Both the position numbers and the translations under genes were made by a program. This document shows positions 8,201-15,513 of a DNA stretch of 64,000 nucleotides, in pieces; the first letter of the stretch is position 1, and each line of letters opens with the position of its first letter. The DNA comes from Hydrogenophaga sp. (lineage in GTDB: Bacteria; Pseudomonadota; Gammaproteobacteria; Burkholderiales; Burkholderiaceae_C). Below the pieces are notes generated by a model, which saw nothing but the letters and a program-made list of their open reading frames with translations, was not told the DNA's origin and made no database searches. The stretch covers positions 1 to 64,000 of the forward strand of contig JAEUOT010000034.1 of assembly GCA_016790705.1 (NCBI GenBank), given 5' to 3'.

Positions 8201-10956
8201 ACGGCGCCGTCGGCGTTGACCAGGGCACCGCCGTGGGTGTCGATGGTGATGTCCTGGCCGCTGACCAGGCCCCGGGTGCTGTCGAGCGAAGCGGCGCCGA
8301 TGGTGACCCCGGCGCGCGACTGCACGCTGCCCTCGCGCAGGCTGGCGCCGCCGCCGATGTCCAGCCGGACCCCGCCGTCGACGCCGACGAGGTTGGTCTT
8401 GTCCGCGCTCAGGGACGCGGCGCGCAGGTCGAGCGCGCCGTTGGCGACGATATTGGCGTTGCTGGCGTCGAGTGCGCCGCGTAGGTTCAGCCGCGCATCG
8501 GTCTGCGCGGTGATCAGGCCGCGCTGCGCCTGCAGCGCGCCAGCCTCCAGCGTCAGCGCCCCGGCGGTGCTCAGCAAGGCGTCGTCGGCGACGACGGTTG
8601 GCGCGCCGCTGCTCTGCAGCGACAGGGTGCCGGTGCCGGCGTGCGTGAGCGTGGTGTGGTTGAGCTGCAGTTCCCGGGCGGCCAGCGTCAGGTCCCTGGC
8701 GTTGCTGCCCACGGTGGCGTTGCTGAGGTCGATGCGGTCTGCGACCTGGACGCTGGCGTCGGTGGCCGCGGTGCCCGACTGCTGCAAGCTGCCGCCCTGG
8801 AGGTTCCATTCGCGGGCCGTGACGCCGATCTGGGTCGCCCCGAGGGTGGCGCTGTCGGTGCGCAACTGGCCGCTGGCCTCCAGTTGCAGTTGTTGCACGG
8901 CCTGCAGCGAACTGCCCTGCGCGAGCAGGTCGCCCGCCCCGGCCTGCAGCGTGATGCGCTGCGTCAGCAGGTCCTGTCCGCGCAGGTCGATGGCGCCGGC
9001 CTGCGCCTGGATGCTCTGGCCCGCCAGCGTCAGGCCCTTGAGGTCGACGCTGCCGGCGCTGCCGCCTTGCAGGATCAGGTTGCCACTGCCGGCCTGCAGT
9101 GTCAGCGGCACCGCGCCACTGGAGGACATGCCCGCCGAGAGCACAGAGCCGGTGCTGCTGTCGATGCGGCCGGTGGAGGCTGTGGTCTGGAGGCGGACGT
9201 CGCCGCCCGCGCCGATGCGGCCCTCGTTGAGGAGGGTCTCGCCGGTTTGCGCGCTGAGCTGGCCGGCGGCATAGATCTGCGCGCCGGCGCGGTTGTCGAT
9301 GCGCTGGCCGCTGGCCAGTTGCATGTCGCCGTCGCCGACGATCAGGCCGCGGTTGTCGATGCGTCCGGTGGCGTCGAGCGTGGTCTGCGCGCCGCTGAAG
9401 ATGTTGCCCCGGTTGTCGATCAGCGCGGCGCCCTGCACGCTCACCCCCTGGTCGCCCATGAGGTTGCCGGTGTTGGTCACGCCGGTGCCAGCCTGCACGC
9501 GCAGCGCCCCGTCGGCGACCACGTCGCCGCTGTTGCTGAGGTCGCCGCCGGTGACCAGGCCGATGTCGCGCTGGCTCTGGATGCTGCCGGTGTTGCCGAT
9601 GCCCAGGGGTGCCTTGAGCTGCACCGCGCCTTGCACCACGATCTTCCCGGCGTTGTCGAAGCGCCCCGCCGAGCTCAGGCTCAGTTGCTGGCCGGCGTTG
9701 AGGCTGCCGGCGTTGCTCAGTTGGTTGCCCTGCAGGCTCAGGTTGGCACCCGCGCTCATTTCGCCGGTGTTGGACAGCAGGCCTCCGGCGACGAGGGTGG
9801 CGTCGGTGGCGGAAACGATCTGGCCGCTGTTGGTGAGGTCGCCGCCGCTCTGGACGGCGAGCGAACCTGCGGTGCGGATGCCACCGCTGTTGTCGAAACG
9901 TCCGGCGCTGCTGAGTGTGGCGCCGCCTTGCGAGGCGAGGGTGCCGCTGTTGACCAGATCGCCGTTGGCCGAAAGGGTGAGGCCGCCGTCGCCGGCCTGG
10001 ATGCCGCCCGCGTTGCGCACGCCCACGCCGGCTTCGGTCGCCAGCAGCGTGATCTTGCCGGCGTACATGCCGCCCAGGGCGGACACGTCCAGCGCGAAGC
10101 TGGGGGCCGGGCCGCTGCCGGCGGTGGGCGTGGCGCCCTGGCCGCCCGCGTCGATCTGGTTGGCGCCGGTGACGACGTTCAGCTCATTCGCCACCAGCGG
10201 TCCGTTGACCGCGACCGCGCGGGCCAGGAGGCCGGTGTAGTCGGTCAGGCTGGCGTCGAAGCCGCGCTCGCCGATGGTGATGGTGCCGCCGCGCACGGTG
10301 TAGCCGTTGACACCGCCGTCGCCCACGTTGACTTCGCCGGTGGTGAGGGTGGCGCGGCTGGCGTTGATGAAGCCGCTGCCGTTGACGTTCAGCCCCGCCG
10401 GGTTGGCGACGATGATCTCCGAGCGCTGGCCGGCGATCTCGATGAAGCCGTTGATCTGGCTGGGGTTGCCGCTGTTGACCTCCATCAGGATCACGCGCGC
10501 TTCGCCGGTCGCCAGCCAGGGGTTGGCCTGCACCCAGCCGCCCAGTTGCGAGGGCGTGTTGGTGCGGCTGTTGTTGACCACCGCGCCCCGGTTGTCGATG
10601 TCCAGTTGGGAGAAGCGGTTGCGCGAGACGCCGGCCGCGCCCGGGGTCGTGATGTTGACCTGCGGCAGTCCGTTGCCGGTGGTCAGCACGGTGGGGCGCT
10701 GGTTGCCTGGCGCGGTGGCGTCGTTGCGGATCTGGGCATAGGCCGTCAAGGGCGCCAGCGTGGTCTGCGTGACCATCGCCGAGAGCGCGAGCGTGTGAAC
10801 GGCGCGGGCCCATCGGCCGCGTGATGTCGGGGTGCGCGTGGCGCCCTCGGCCGGGCGCTCGCTGGCGCCGTTGCCGTGGCCCTTGGCCGACTCCGCGACC
10901 GCCATCAGGCAGCCCCGGACCTTGCTGAATACGCGGCGTCCGCAGTGTTTGTTCAT
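2230..10956 (-). CDS. cdiA: filamentous haemagglutinin/CdiA-like exoprotein with EndoU nuclease tip
   Basis: A 2908-residue TpsA protein. The N-terminus MNKHCGRRVF...GCLMAVAE is an extended signal peptide region, followed by a cleavable signal ending near AYAQ. The TPS secretion domain covers about residues 75-330 (motifs ANPAGLNVNGSGFINASR). Degenerate beta-helix filament repeats rich in NxGxL-type motifs follow to about 1450, then an RTT-like middle region, then a DUF637-like pretoxin segment near residue 2290 (NNKGDIGATLKELG). AVNNYLNH near residue 2515 looks like a divergent VENN boundary. The last ~125 residues match bacterial EndoU RNases: FDGH, GGHS, QKT and ISTLFPDSW supply the expected two His, Lys and Thr. 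Base composition falls from about 2740 to the stop, marking an exchanged tip. Export would use the upstream TpsB and protection the downstream small gene. The architecture is clear, whereas the RNA target is unknown. Confidence 0.9.
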   Translation of the reverse strand: MNKHCGRRVFSKVRGCLMAVAESAKGHGNGASERPAEGATRTPTSRGRWARAVHTLALSAMVTQTTLAPLTAYAQIRNDATAPGNQRPTVLTTGNGLPQVNITTPGAAGVSRNRFSQLDIDNRGAVVNNSRTNTPSQLGGWVQANPWLATGEARVILMEVNSGNPSQINGFIEIAGQRSEIIVANPAGLNVNGSGFINASRATLTTGEVNVGDGGVNGYTVRGGTITIGERGFDASLTDYTGLLARAVAVNGPLVANELNVVTGANQIDAGGQGATPTAGSGPAPSFALDVSALGGMYAGKITLLATEAGVGVRNAGGIQAGDGGLTLSANGDLVNSGTLASQGGATLSSAGRFDNSGGIRTAGSLAVQSGGDLTNSGQIVSATDATLVAGGLLSNTGEMSAGANLSLQGNQLSNAGSLNAGQQLSLSSAGRFDNAGKIVVQGAVQLKAPLGIGNTGSIQSQRDIGLVTGGDLSNSGDVVADGALRVQAGTGVTNTGNLMGDQGVSVQGAALIDNRGNIFSGAQTTLDATGRIDNRGLIVGDGDMQLASGQRIDNRAGAQIYAAGQLSAQTGETLLNEGRIGAGGDVRLQTTASTGRIDSSTGSVLSAGMSSSGAVPLTLQAGSGNLILQGGSAGSVDLKGLTLAGQSIQAQAGAIDLRGQDLLTQRITLQAGAGDLLAQGSSLQAVQQLQLEASGQLRTDSATLGATQIGVTAREWNLQGGSLQQSGTAATDASVQVADRIDLSNATVGSNARDLTLAARELQLNHTTLTHAGTGTLSLQSSGAPTVVADDALLSTAGALTLEAGALQAQRGLITAQTDARLNLRGALDASNANIVANGALDLRAASLSADKTNLVGVDGGVRLDIGGGASLREGSVQSRAGVTIGAASLDSTRGLVSGQDITIDTHGGALVNADGAVLAARHLNVASGALDNQRGVLQGGGNTRIAASGAVNNQSGQILAAATLDLASSGAIDNHNAHGSRATIAAGTGMTLSSQGLNNQGSDIKSAASAQIDAHAGNVDNSQGGLIAASASLDLRGADLDNRQTSGANQGIQARSAQLAVRSLDNRSGALLAQDQLAITASGNLDNTAGLLSSTGSLSIKDPQSTSNPAGKTLAITNGAGGVIAANGATEIDARSLDNGGVIANAGKLVGAALEAGSGDVRVALSGAMDNRAGAYLQAAGSLNASAASVTNAGHIEAADALRLSASGIQNQASGEIRAGLIDLSANTIANQGLINGGFTLLQAGSIENTCGGRIYGDHIAIAADQLSNRGGGGTSPVIASRGDLDLGVGVVRNEDGALLLSLGNTRVGGALDANARATGTAGAFINKSAEVDVFGNLDINAGSVQNLGDSVSYDSTTTEHVKEYHPADDGFPIDLWLNDKDGEMNWYLHANDQHRADFMPYDGSPWTVSRTWVTVEYDRTTTESGVSGDNPARLSVGGNMTVNAGSTVNDMSSMLIGGSFLLSGSSLQNIDGYHSKTITEAEGTWIGSWVESGFYNGGYYKRRYFDDPPLVRAANTQNEYEDIPSEFAVHTNPNHGATRPQAAQPVSVASRSAAPTAGTSASGTSAAPVLGRSGPGVVVRTLPSGVGSTAVSGSGATAGTVNAPPIALPGNALFQLRIGAPAGYLVETDPEFTQRRTWLGSEYMLTALGYDPATQTQRLGDGFYEQKLVREQVAQLTGRRFLGSFTDDEAQYRALLDAGQAFASAYQLKPGIALTREQMALLTSDIVWLVERTVTLPDGRTQRVLVPQLYALVDPDTPTLSQGLISAKGVKIDLTDGLFNAGTLAARENLSINAASITNILGQLQGNNVDLRAAGNITSILGQIAARQNLSMNAGNDMVFMGGGIRAGGNASLSAGGDLLLLAYDTGKQVRVIPRDKDKNPNNDKGPTWAYENSTYNQTGVNINVGGSFSGSAGGNLVAQGVTANVGGSTNLSAGKDMQLTTALHGHVQTLDFFNRYKTAGSLIKIEQNIHQSNADLTNSANSWSSGGGLNLSAGGSIDIVGAQINSQGYSYSTGGNYSERAAYDVHERVSTSSTKMSGPGTYLLDFTNNMNWLATGGQAGGRTETYRGTNDVDSTRTAIVTNINAGSGEVKHNVAGETFIEGSIVKSGLISPERVGPRVTQAAAVDTRHVEHSVSTSTIRWQSTDSTGYIQQTLHMPEIHGTIPAGMSAYQGAGGVSVQLPAGSNVRSAIEQLSKEPGKEYLKELGSRSDIDWQRVEVLNKSLDFSKSGLTQEAAIAVAIIVTIASYGTASEWGAAIASSYGAAAGAAVTAGTTALASTAAVSLINNKGDIGATLKELGNKENLKGLLLTMATAGLTQGILGNIKVDGGTTLANVNAQSSIELLFAKQALQGLTSAVLESAVMGTNLEDAIKNNLQSALINTVAAKGAFTIGEAGKTGDLNAASKAIAHALLGCAVGAANAGNSSGCAPGAAGGAIGEIVASLYGNGQNLGGLEEQLKSDPNNAQLKAQVDQIRNTVTELAKLSGAGAALLIGGDASSAQIAMGTASNAAVNNYLNHTEATLLAQLQRDRTTGRCDTSCESEIKRLETLDDQRNQQLAACEGQTSPQCTKAVSDVRVAAAGYIRAASNNLTSSLEYASEQSETLKLAQNTMGDYTAWNVAKGVVDNTVDGLVSLAGAAYTGFKAVTGDAQAGAQAKEGLGAAWNFVSNPDNWPQLLGVMSSVEREQLAQAYETGNGKAVATTLGAAITNLPITGGAGTIKKVVTLADKAEEAARLGRLPDLSMGSGKVELPPSSAVASGANGGDVLNAQARLSVSKVTAPIDFDGHILSAEVKPNGTVVGGHSTANGTIKVIPGTASAPNAQGVYSARIEVADPNNPGQFLQKTNNGGISTLFPDSWTADRIKVEVDAAFQNRTVIGNKWTGTTPSGVKVEGFLKPKTTVYPKL
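3722..5481. repeat. copy of the sequence at 1-1628 (pretoxin duplication)
   Basis: Bases 1-1628 and 3722-5481 are highly similar over almost their whole length, with an internal ~240-base segment (about 4975-5215) present only in the full gene. Long runs are identical. One copy is the 3' part of the large exoprotein gene and the other is the orphan fragment. Direct-orientation repeats of this length are substrates for homologous recombination that would swap the toxin/immunity tip. Confidence 0.9.
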
Positions 10957-10996
10957 GTTCTCCTCCCCTCGTTCGTGTCGTTGTGTGTGTCTGGCG

Positions 10997-12727
10997 TCAG
11001 TAGCTCTGGTACAGCATGAAGCCCCAGGTACTGGGTGAGGCCCTGAGTTCGGGCGGCTTGTTCACCGGCCTTCCGTAGAACAGCTCGTACTGGAGTCCGG
11101 CGATCTGCCCCCGCAGGCCGAGCACGGCGCCCATGAGGCGTTTGCCCGGCAGGTTCTCGGTCGATGGCCCGGACACCTGGCCCAGGTCCAGGCCGACGTA
11201 GGGCATCAGGGACGGCATGTCCTTGAACGACAGCGCCAGTTCGTTGCGCCACACCGCGCCGCTTTCGGCCACCAGCGAGGCGGCGTTGTCGAAGCCGCGC
11301 ACGCTGTAGCGCCCGCCGATGCTGAAACGGTCCTGGGGCGTCAGGCGCGTGTGGTGCTTCTGCAGGCGCAGCGAACCCACGTAGCGCAGCGTGTGGTGAT
11401 CGAACGCCCAGGGCATCTGCAGCGTGAGGGCGGCGGTGCTCAGGCGGTAGCGGCTGGTGCCCTCGCCGAACGGCTCTTCGGGCGCGGCCTTGGTGCCCAG
11501 ACCGCTCAGACCTTGCCGGTAGTTCAGTTCCGATTGCAGGACGCCTCGGCCGAGGTAGAGGCGGTGGGCCAGACCCAGTTGCAGCGAGGTGACCGCGCGG
11601 CGCTGGACCAGCACCTCGGTGTCGTCGATGTGGTTGTTCGAGCGGCGGTGCTGCAGGCTGGTCTGGGCGCTCAGGATCTGGCGGTTGTCGCGCAGCAGCA
11701 CCCGGTCGACCCCAAGTTCCAGGTTGTCGCTCCGGCCCGAATAGCGGTAGCGGTCGTAGGCGCCCTCCACCGTCTGGTGGTAGGTGTTGTGGCTGGCGTT
11801 GAAGCGGTAGAGCCAGTAGCCCACCGGCACCGAGTAGTGCAACGCCAGCGCCTGTGTGCCCTTGGGCGAAGGGCCGTCCTTGCCGCCGAAACCGCGGGTC
11901 AGGCTCAGGTAGGCCAGGTCGCTCAGGCCCAGCGGGTTGTCCGCCGAGAGCGTGGCGCCGGCCTGGTAACGACCGGTGGTGTCGTTGCCCGCGTCGTCCA
12001 GCGACAGGGCCATCCGCCAGGCGCGGTCCTGCTGCCAGCTCACGGCGATGTCGCTGCGGCCGGGGGTCTGACCGGGTGCGATCTGCATGTCGGCGGTGAC
12101 GGTGGGCACGCGTTGCAGGTTCTCCAGGCCCTGTTCCAGGTCCCGCAGGTTCAGCAGCTCGCCCGACTGGCCGGGGAACGCGGTGTCCAGACGGACCTGG
12201 CGGCCCGCGTTCGAGCCGTCGACCAGCCGGTCCAGTCGGCCGCCGACCGGTTCGAACACCAGCACGCCGTCGGCCAGGTTCTGGTTGCCCACCACCACGC
12301 GGCTGGTCACATAGCCGCGCGCGATGATGCCGTTCTGAAGGCGCTTCTGCAGCAGTGCGATGGCCTGGACGCCCAGGCAGCGGCCCATGGGCGAGTCCTG
12401 GCCGTCGGGGCCGTCGAGCGCGTCGAGCGCCCAATCGAAATGGCCGGCGTCGTTGCCGCGCAGCCGCACCTCGCGGATGCGGAAGCACGGCGTTTCATCG
12501 GCGGGCAGGCGGTCGTTCTCGCGGCTTCGCAGATCTTTGGGCGCCGCCGCGTTGCCGGGCGCGGCGAGCGCCCGCCGCCGGGCCTCTTCCTCCTGTTCGC
12601 GCCTGAGCTCGACCGACGGATCAGGCCGCGCCTCCTGGGACAGGGCCGGGGTGGCCTGACCCGTGCCCAGGAGCGCAAGCAGCAGCGCAACCGGCGTGAA
12701 CCGGCTTATGTTATTTGTAGTAACCAA
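10997..12727 (-). CDS. cdiB: two-partner secretion outer-membrane transporter (TpsB/CdiB, ShlB/FhaC family)
   Basis: A 576-residue protein with an N-terminal hydrophobic signal (VALLLALLG...ATPALSQ), a linker, two POTRA-like domains (CFRIREVRLRGN near residue 80, then the GYVTSRVVV region) and a C-terminal 16-strand Omp85-type barrel ending in aromatic WGFMLYQSY. It exports its TpsA partner across the outer membrane. It lies 40 bases upstream of the exoprotein gene, so the order is B-A-I as in enterobacterial CDI loci. The only upstream start that keeps the signal peptide is TTG at 12727, without an obvious ribosome-binding site, so translation may be weak. Confidence 0.9.
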   Translation of the reverse strand: MVTTNNISRFTPVALLLALLGTGQATPALSQEARPDPSVELRREQEEEARRRALAAPGNAAAPKDLRSRENDRLPADETPCFRIREVRLRGNDAGHFDWALDALDGPDGQDSPMGRCLGVQAIALLQKRLQNGIIARGYVTSRVVVGNQNLADGVLVFEPVGGRLDRLVDGSNAGRQVRLDTAFPGQSGELLNLRDLEQGLENLQRVPTVTADMQIAPGQTPGRSDIAVSWQQDRAWRMALSLDDAGNDTTGRYQAGATLSADNPLGLSDLAYLSLTRGFGGKDGPSPKGTQALALHYSVPVGYWLYRFNASHNTYHQTVEGAYDRYRYSGRSDNLELGVDRVLLRDNRQILSAQTSLQHRRSNNHIDDTEVLVQRRAVTSLQLGLAHRLYLGRGVLQSELNYRQGLSGLGTKAAPEEPFGEGTSRYRLSTAALTLQMPWAFDHHTLRYVGSLRLQKHHTRLTPQDRFSIGGRYSVRGFDNAASLVAESGAVWRNELALSFKDMPSLMPYVGLDLGQVSGPSTENLPGKRLMGAVLGLRGQIAGLQYELFYGRPVNKPPELRASPSTWGFMLYQSY

Positions 12728-12872
12728 TGTGTGACAGCGTGTAGTTTGGAATTAAATTCTAGGGGTGGGTACCCTCCTTTTCGCCTGATGAAAGTGTGAT
12801 GTATTACCTGAAATGGGCACCAAAATGGGTTGAGCCGAGCTTTTTCCACGCGCACAGAGAGACCCCGACCCC

Positions 12873-13409
12873 ATGCCTGTCCTGATCGCCGAACAAGGTT
12901 CGGCCCTGTCCGGTTTCACCTATGACCTTGTGGCGGCCGACGGCGCTGTGGTCGGCGAGCTGTGTTTTCCCGACTGGGCCGAGGCCCGCAACGCGCGGCT
13001 GAAGAACCCCGCGCCGCAGCGGCTGCGGTCCAGCATCGACCTGCGCCTGTCAGGGACCGCCTACACCATCGAATTCGAGTACACGCGCCGTGGCTGGGCC
13101 AACGACACCCGCTTCGAACTGATGCAGGGCACCACGCGGCTCGCGGCGGCCGAGGTGGTGGTGCCCCAGGGCTTTCTCGGGCGCGCCCGGTTGCTCATCA
13201 CCGAACCCTTCGGTGGCGAGCTGGTCCGGCGCAGCAGCCTCTTCAAGACCCGCTTCGAACTGCAGCGGGACGGTCAGACCCAGGGTCTGATCCAGGAGCC
13301 TCAGGCCTTCACCACGCGGCGGCGGCTGTGCGCCGAACTGCCGGCCGATGTTCTGCCGCCGGTGCAGGGCTTCCTGCTGTTCCTGGTGATCAACCTGGCG
13401 TTCGGGTGA
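12873..13409 (+). CDS. conserved hypothetical protein
   Basis: 178 residues, GC and codon use like the surroundings. No signal peptide is visible. The very C-terminus (VQGFLLFLVINLAFG) is hydrophobic and could be a tail anchor. The body is rich in alternating beta-like segments (LRLSGTAYTIEFEYTRRGW, RFELMQGTTRLAAAEVVVPQ), reminiscent of a beta-barrel or tubby-like sheet, but no family is recognised. Divergent from the CDI locus across 145 bp and convergent, 4 bases apart, with the EamA transporter. Confidence 0.75.
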   Translation: MPVLIAEQGSALSGFTYDLVAADGAVVGELCFPDWAEARNARLKNPAPQRLRSSIDLRLSGTAYTIEFEYTRRGWANDTRFELMQGTTRLAAAEVVVPQGFLGRARLLITEPFGGELVRRSSLFKTRFELQRDGQTQGLIQEPQAFTTRRRLCAELPADVLPPVQGFLLFLVINLAFG

Positions 13410-13413
13410 CCGC

Positions 13414-14313
13414 TCAGCCCTTGCGGCTCACCAGCACGATCCCGCAGGCCACGCCCACCAGCGCCAGCACCAGTTGCGTGGTCAGCGGCTCACCCAGCAG
13501 CAGCACGCCGAACACCAGCGCGAACAGCGGGGTGAGGAAGGTGAAGGTGGACATCTGCGTCGCGGGGTAGTGGCGCAGCATCCACATCCAGGCCAGGTAG
13601 CTGGCGAAGGCGCCGACGGCGGTCTGCAGGAACACCGAGCCCCAGGCCAGCGCGGAGTAGCCGAAGCCCCAGGTCTCGCCCAGCGCCAGCGACATCACGG
13701 GGCAGACCAGCGCGGTGACGCTCAGTTGGTAGAACAGCGACTTCTCCGCCTGGATGGTCGCGACCTTGGTGGTGCGGATGGCGATGGTGGTCAGGCCCCA
13801 GAACATGCCGGCGGCCAGCCCCATGGCGTCGCCTTTCCACTGGCCCGGCGCCGAGCCGTGCAGGAAGGCCTCGCTGAACGCGATGCCGACGGCAGCGAAG
13901 GCGATGAACAGGCCCAGCCATTGCAGGCCGCGCATCTTTTCCGTGGGCACGAAACGCGGCAGCAGCAGCGCCACCCAGAACGGGCTGGTGTAGAGGAACA
14001 CGGTCAGGCGCGAGGCGCTGGTGTGTTGCAGGCCCAGGTAGATCAGGCAGAACTCGGCCGCGAACAGCAGGCCGACCAGCAGCCCGCCCCTGAGCGAGCC
14101 GTCGCGGGTGAACAGCTTCACGCCACGGACCTGGCACCACAGCCAGAGCAGGGCGGTGGCGCCGGCCATGCGCACCGAGGCCTGCCACAGCGGCGGGATC
14201 TCGCGGCCCGCGAACTTGATCAGGATCTGCTGGAAGCCCCAGAAGGCGCAGCAGGCCACGAGCAGGGTCATGGCGAAGGTGTCGAGGTGGTCTTTGCGTT
14301 GGACGGCGGTCAT
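13414..14313 (-). CDS. EamA/DMT-family inner-membrane transporter
   Basis: 299 residues with about ten hydrophobic helices arranged as two EamA repeats, the usual size for the drug/metabolite transporter superfamily. Motifs include LVACCAFWGFQQILIKF at the first helix and the second-repeat signature AGMFWGLTTIAIR. Members export amino acids or metabolites, and the substrate cannot be read from sequence. It lies downstream of the flavin reductase-MarR gene on the same strand (62-base gap) and could share its transcript. Confidence 0.85.
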   Translation of the reverse strand: MTAVQRKDHLDTFAMTLLVACCAFWGFQQILIKFAGREIPPLWQASVRMAGATALLWLWCQVRGVKLFTRDGSLRGGLLVGLLFAAEFCLIYLGLQHTSASRLTVFLYTSPFWVALLLPRFVPTEKMRGLQWLGLFIAFAAVGIAFSEAFLHGSAPGQWKGDAMGLAAGMFWGLTTIAIRTTKVATIQAEKSLFYQLSVTALVCPVMSLALGETWGFGYSALAWGSVFLQTAVGAFASYLAWMWMLRHYPATQMSTFTFLTPLFALVFGVLLLGEPLTTQLVLALVGVACGIVLVSRKG

Positions 14314-14375
14314 GGGGGAAGCAAGGTAGCGCGAATGAGAGCGGGCGATCCGGCGCCGGACCGCCCCAAGCCGGG

Positions 14376-15425
14376 TCAGCCCCCGCGGGGGACAGCGACC
14401 CGCGCTGCGGCGGAGCGTGGGGGCTCGCTGTTCGCCAGTTTTTGCAGGTGGCGTTTGAGGGCGTCGGCTTCGCCGGGCGACCAGCGCGAGAGCAGGGTGG
14501 TTTCCTGCGCGCGGGCCTGTTCGATCAGGGCGGCGGCGATGCGTCGGCCCTCACCGGTGGCCGCGACCAGGGTGCGGCGCTGGTCGGCCGGATCGGCCAG
14601 CAGTTCGACCAGACCGTCTTCGGCCATGCGCTGCACCAGCTTGGTCACCGTGGGTTGCTTGGCCAGCACGTCGCGCGCCAGACAGCCCACGGCAATCGAG
14701 CCCTGATGGTCGGGGTGGCTGAGCGCGGCGTCGTGCAGCACGGCGAGCACCCGCCAGGCGATGTGGGTCAGGCCCTGGGCGGCGATGGCGTTCTCGAAGT
14801 CGCGGTAGACCGCGTGGCTGGCCTGGCCGAGCAGGTAGCCGAGGTAGCTGCCGACGAAGCGGCCGTCGGGCGCCTGCGGCGCGCTGGCGTCGGCCTGGGA
14901 ACCCTGCAGCGGGTGCTCGGTATAGAAGCGGCCGCCGTGGAACAGCAGCGGCGAGGCGTTGGGCCGGCGGGTGCAGCGCTCGACCTCGCCGACGAAGATG
15001 ACGTGGTCGCCCTCGGTGTACTGGCTGCGGTTGAAGCATTCGAAGGTGGCGACGCAGCCTTCGAGCAGCGGCGCGTCGCCCGCACCGTCGGTGAAGCCGA
15101 GCCCTGCCCAGCGGTCGACGCCGCGCGCGGCGAAGCGCTCGGCCAGGGCCTGCTGGTCGGCGGCCAGCACGTTGATCGCGTAGTGCCGGCCGTTGGCGAA
15201 CACCGCCATCGAGCCGGCCGCCTTGCCCAGGCTCCAGAGCACCAGCGGCGGATCAAGCGAGACCGAGTTGAAGGAACTGGCCGTCAGACCGACCGGTTCG
15301 CCCTGGTCGTTGCGCGCGGTGACGATGGTGACGCCGGTGGCGAACATGCCCAGCGCCGCACGGAAGTCGCGCGGCGAGAAGTCGGGGGGTCGGGCCGAAT
15401 GACCGGCGGCACGGGAGGGGGACAT
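14376..15425 (-). CDS. flavin reductase fused to a MarR-type regulator domain
   Basis: 349 residues in two domains. Residues ~18-175 are a flavin reductase-like (HpaC-type) domain with the family start FRAALGMFATGVTIVTA and GLTASSFNSVSLDPPLVLWSL. Residues ~190-340 are a winged-helix MarR domain with a DNA-recognition segment (LARDVLAKQPTVTKLVQRMAEDGLVELLADPADQRRT). A flavin reductase supplies FMNH2/FADH2 to two-component monooxygenases, and MarR proteins repress until an aromatic ligand binds. The fusion may couple flavin supply or redox sensing to control of the divergent nicX-like operon. A 12-bp palindrome lies in the short shared promoter region. Confidence 0.88.
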   Translation of the reverse strand: MSPSRAAGHSARPPDFSPRDFRAALGMFATGVTIVTARNDQGEPVGLTASSFNSVSLDPPLVLWSLGKAAGSMAVFANGRHYAINVLAADQQALAERFAARGVDRWAGLGFTDGAGDAPLLEGCVATFECFNRSQYTEGDHVIFVGEVERCTRRPNASPLLFHGGRFYTEHPLQGSQADASAPQAPDGRFVGSYLGYLLGQASHAVYRDFENAIAAQGLTHIAWRVLAVLHDAALSHPDHQGSIAVGCLARDVLAKQPTVTKLVQRMAEDGLVELLADPADQRRTLVAATGEGRRIAAALIEQARAQETTLLSRWSPGEADALKRHLQKLANSEPPRSAAARVAVPRGG

Positions 15426-15438
15426 GGCTGCAATTTAT

Positions 15439-15450
15439 ATGAAATTTCAT
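15439..15450. promoter_or_regulatory. perfect 12-bp palindrome, candidate MarR operator
   Basis: ATGAAATTTCAT is a perfect inverted repeat in the 88-bp space between the divergent flavin reductase-MarR fusion and the nicX-like gene, 14 bases upstream of the fusion's start codon. Its size, symmetry and AT-rich character in GC-rich DNA suit a MarR-family dimer site, probably for the fused regulator itself. Confidence 0.6.
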
Positions 15451-15513
15451 CAATAATGTGTCCGCCGGTGCCAAATCCCTGTTGGCAACCGGCCCAAGAC
15501 AAGGAGACAGCCC

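Noticed and set aside
5035-8484. 1149-codon plus-strand open frame opposite the exoprotein gene
   Set aside because: Composition is Val/Ala/Gly/Asp-rich as expected for the complement of repetitive filament coding sequence. No start signal or domain, and the opposite frame has clear family motifs.
6100-10900. Repetitive short motifs that might be a tandem repeat array or CRISPR
   Set aside because: Repeats are degenerate filament repeats of the exoprotein in frame, without regular spacers.
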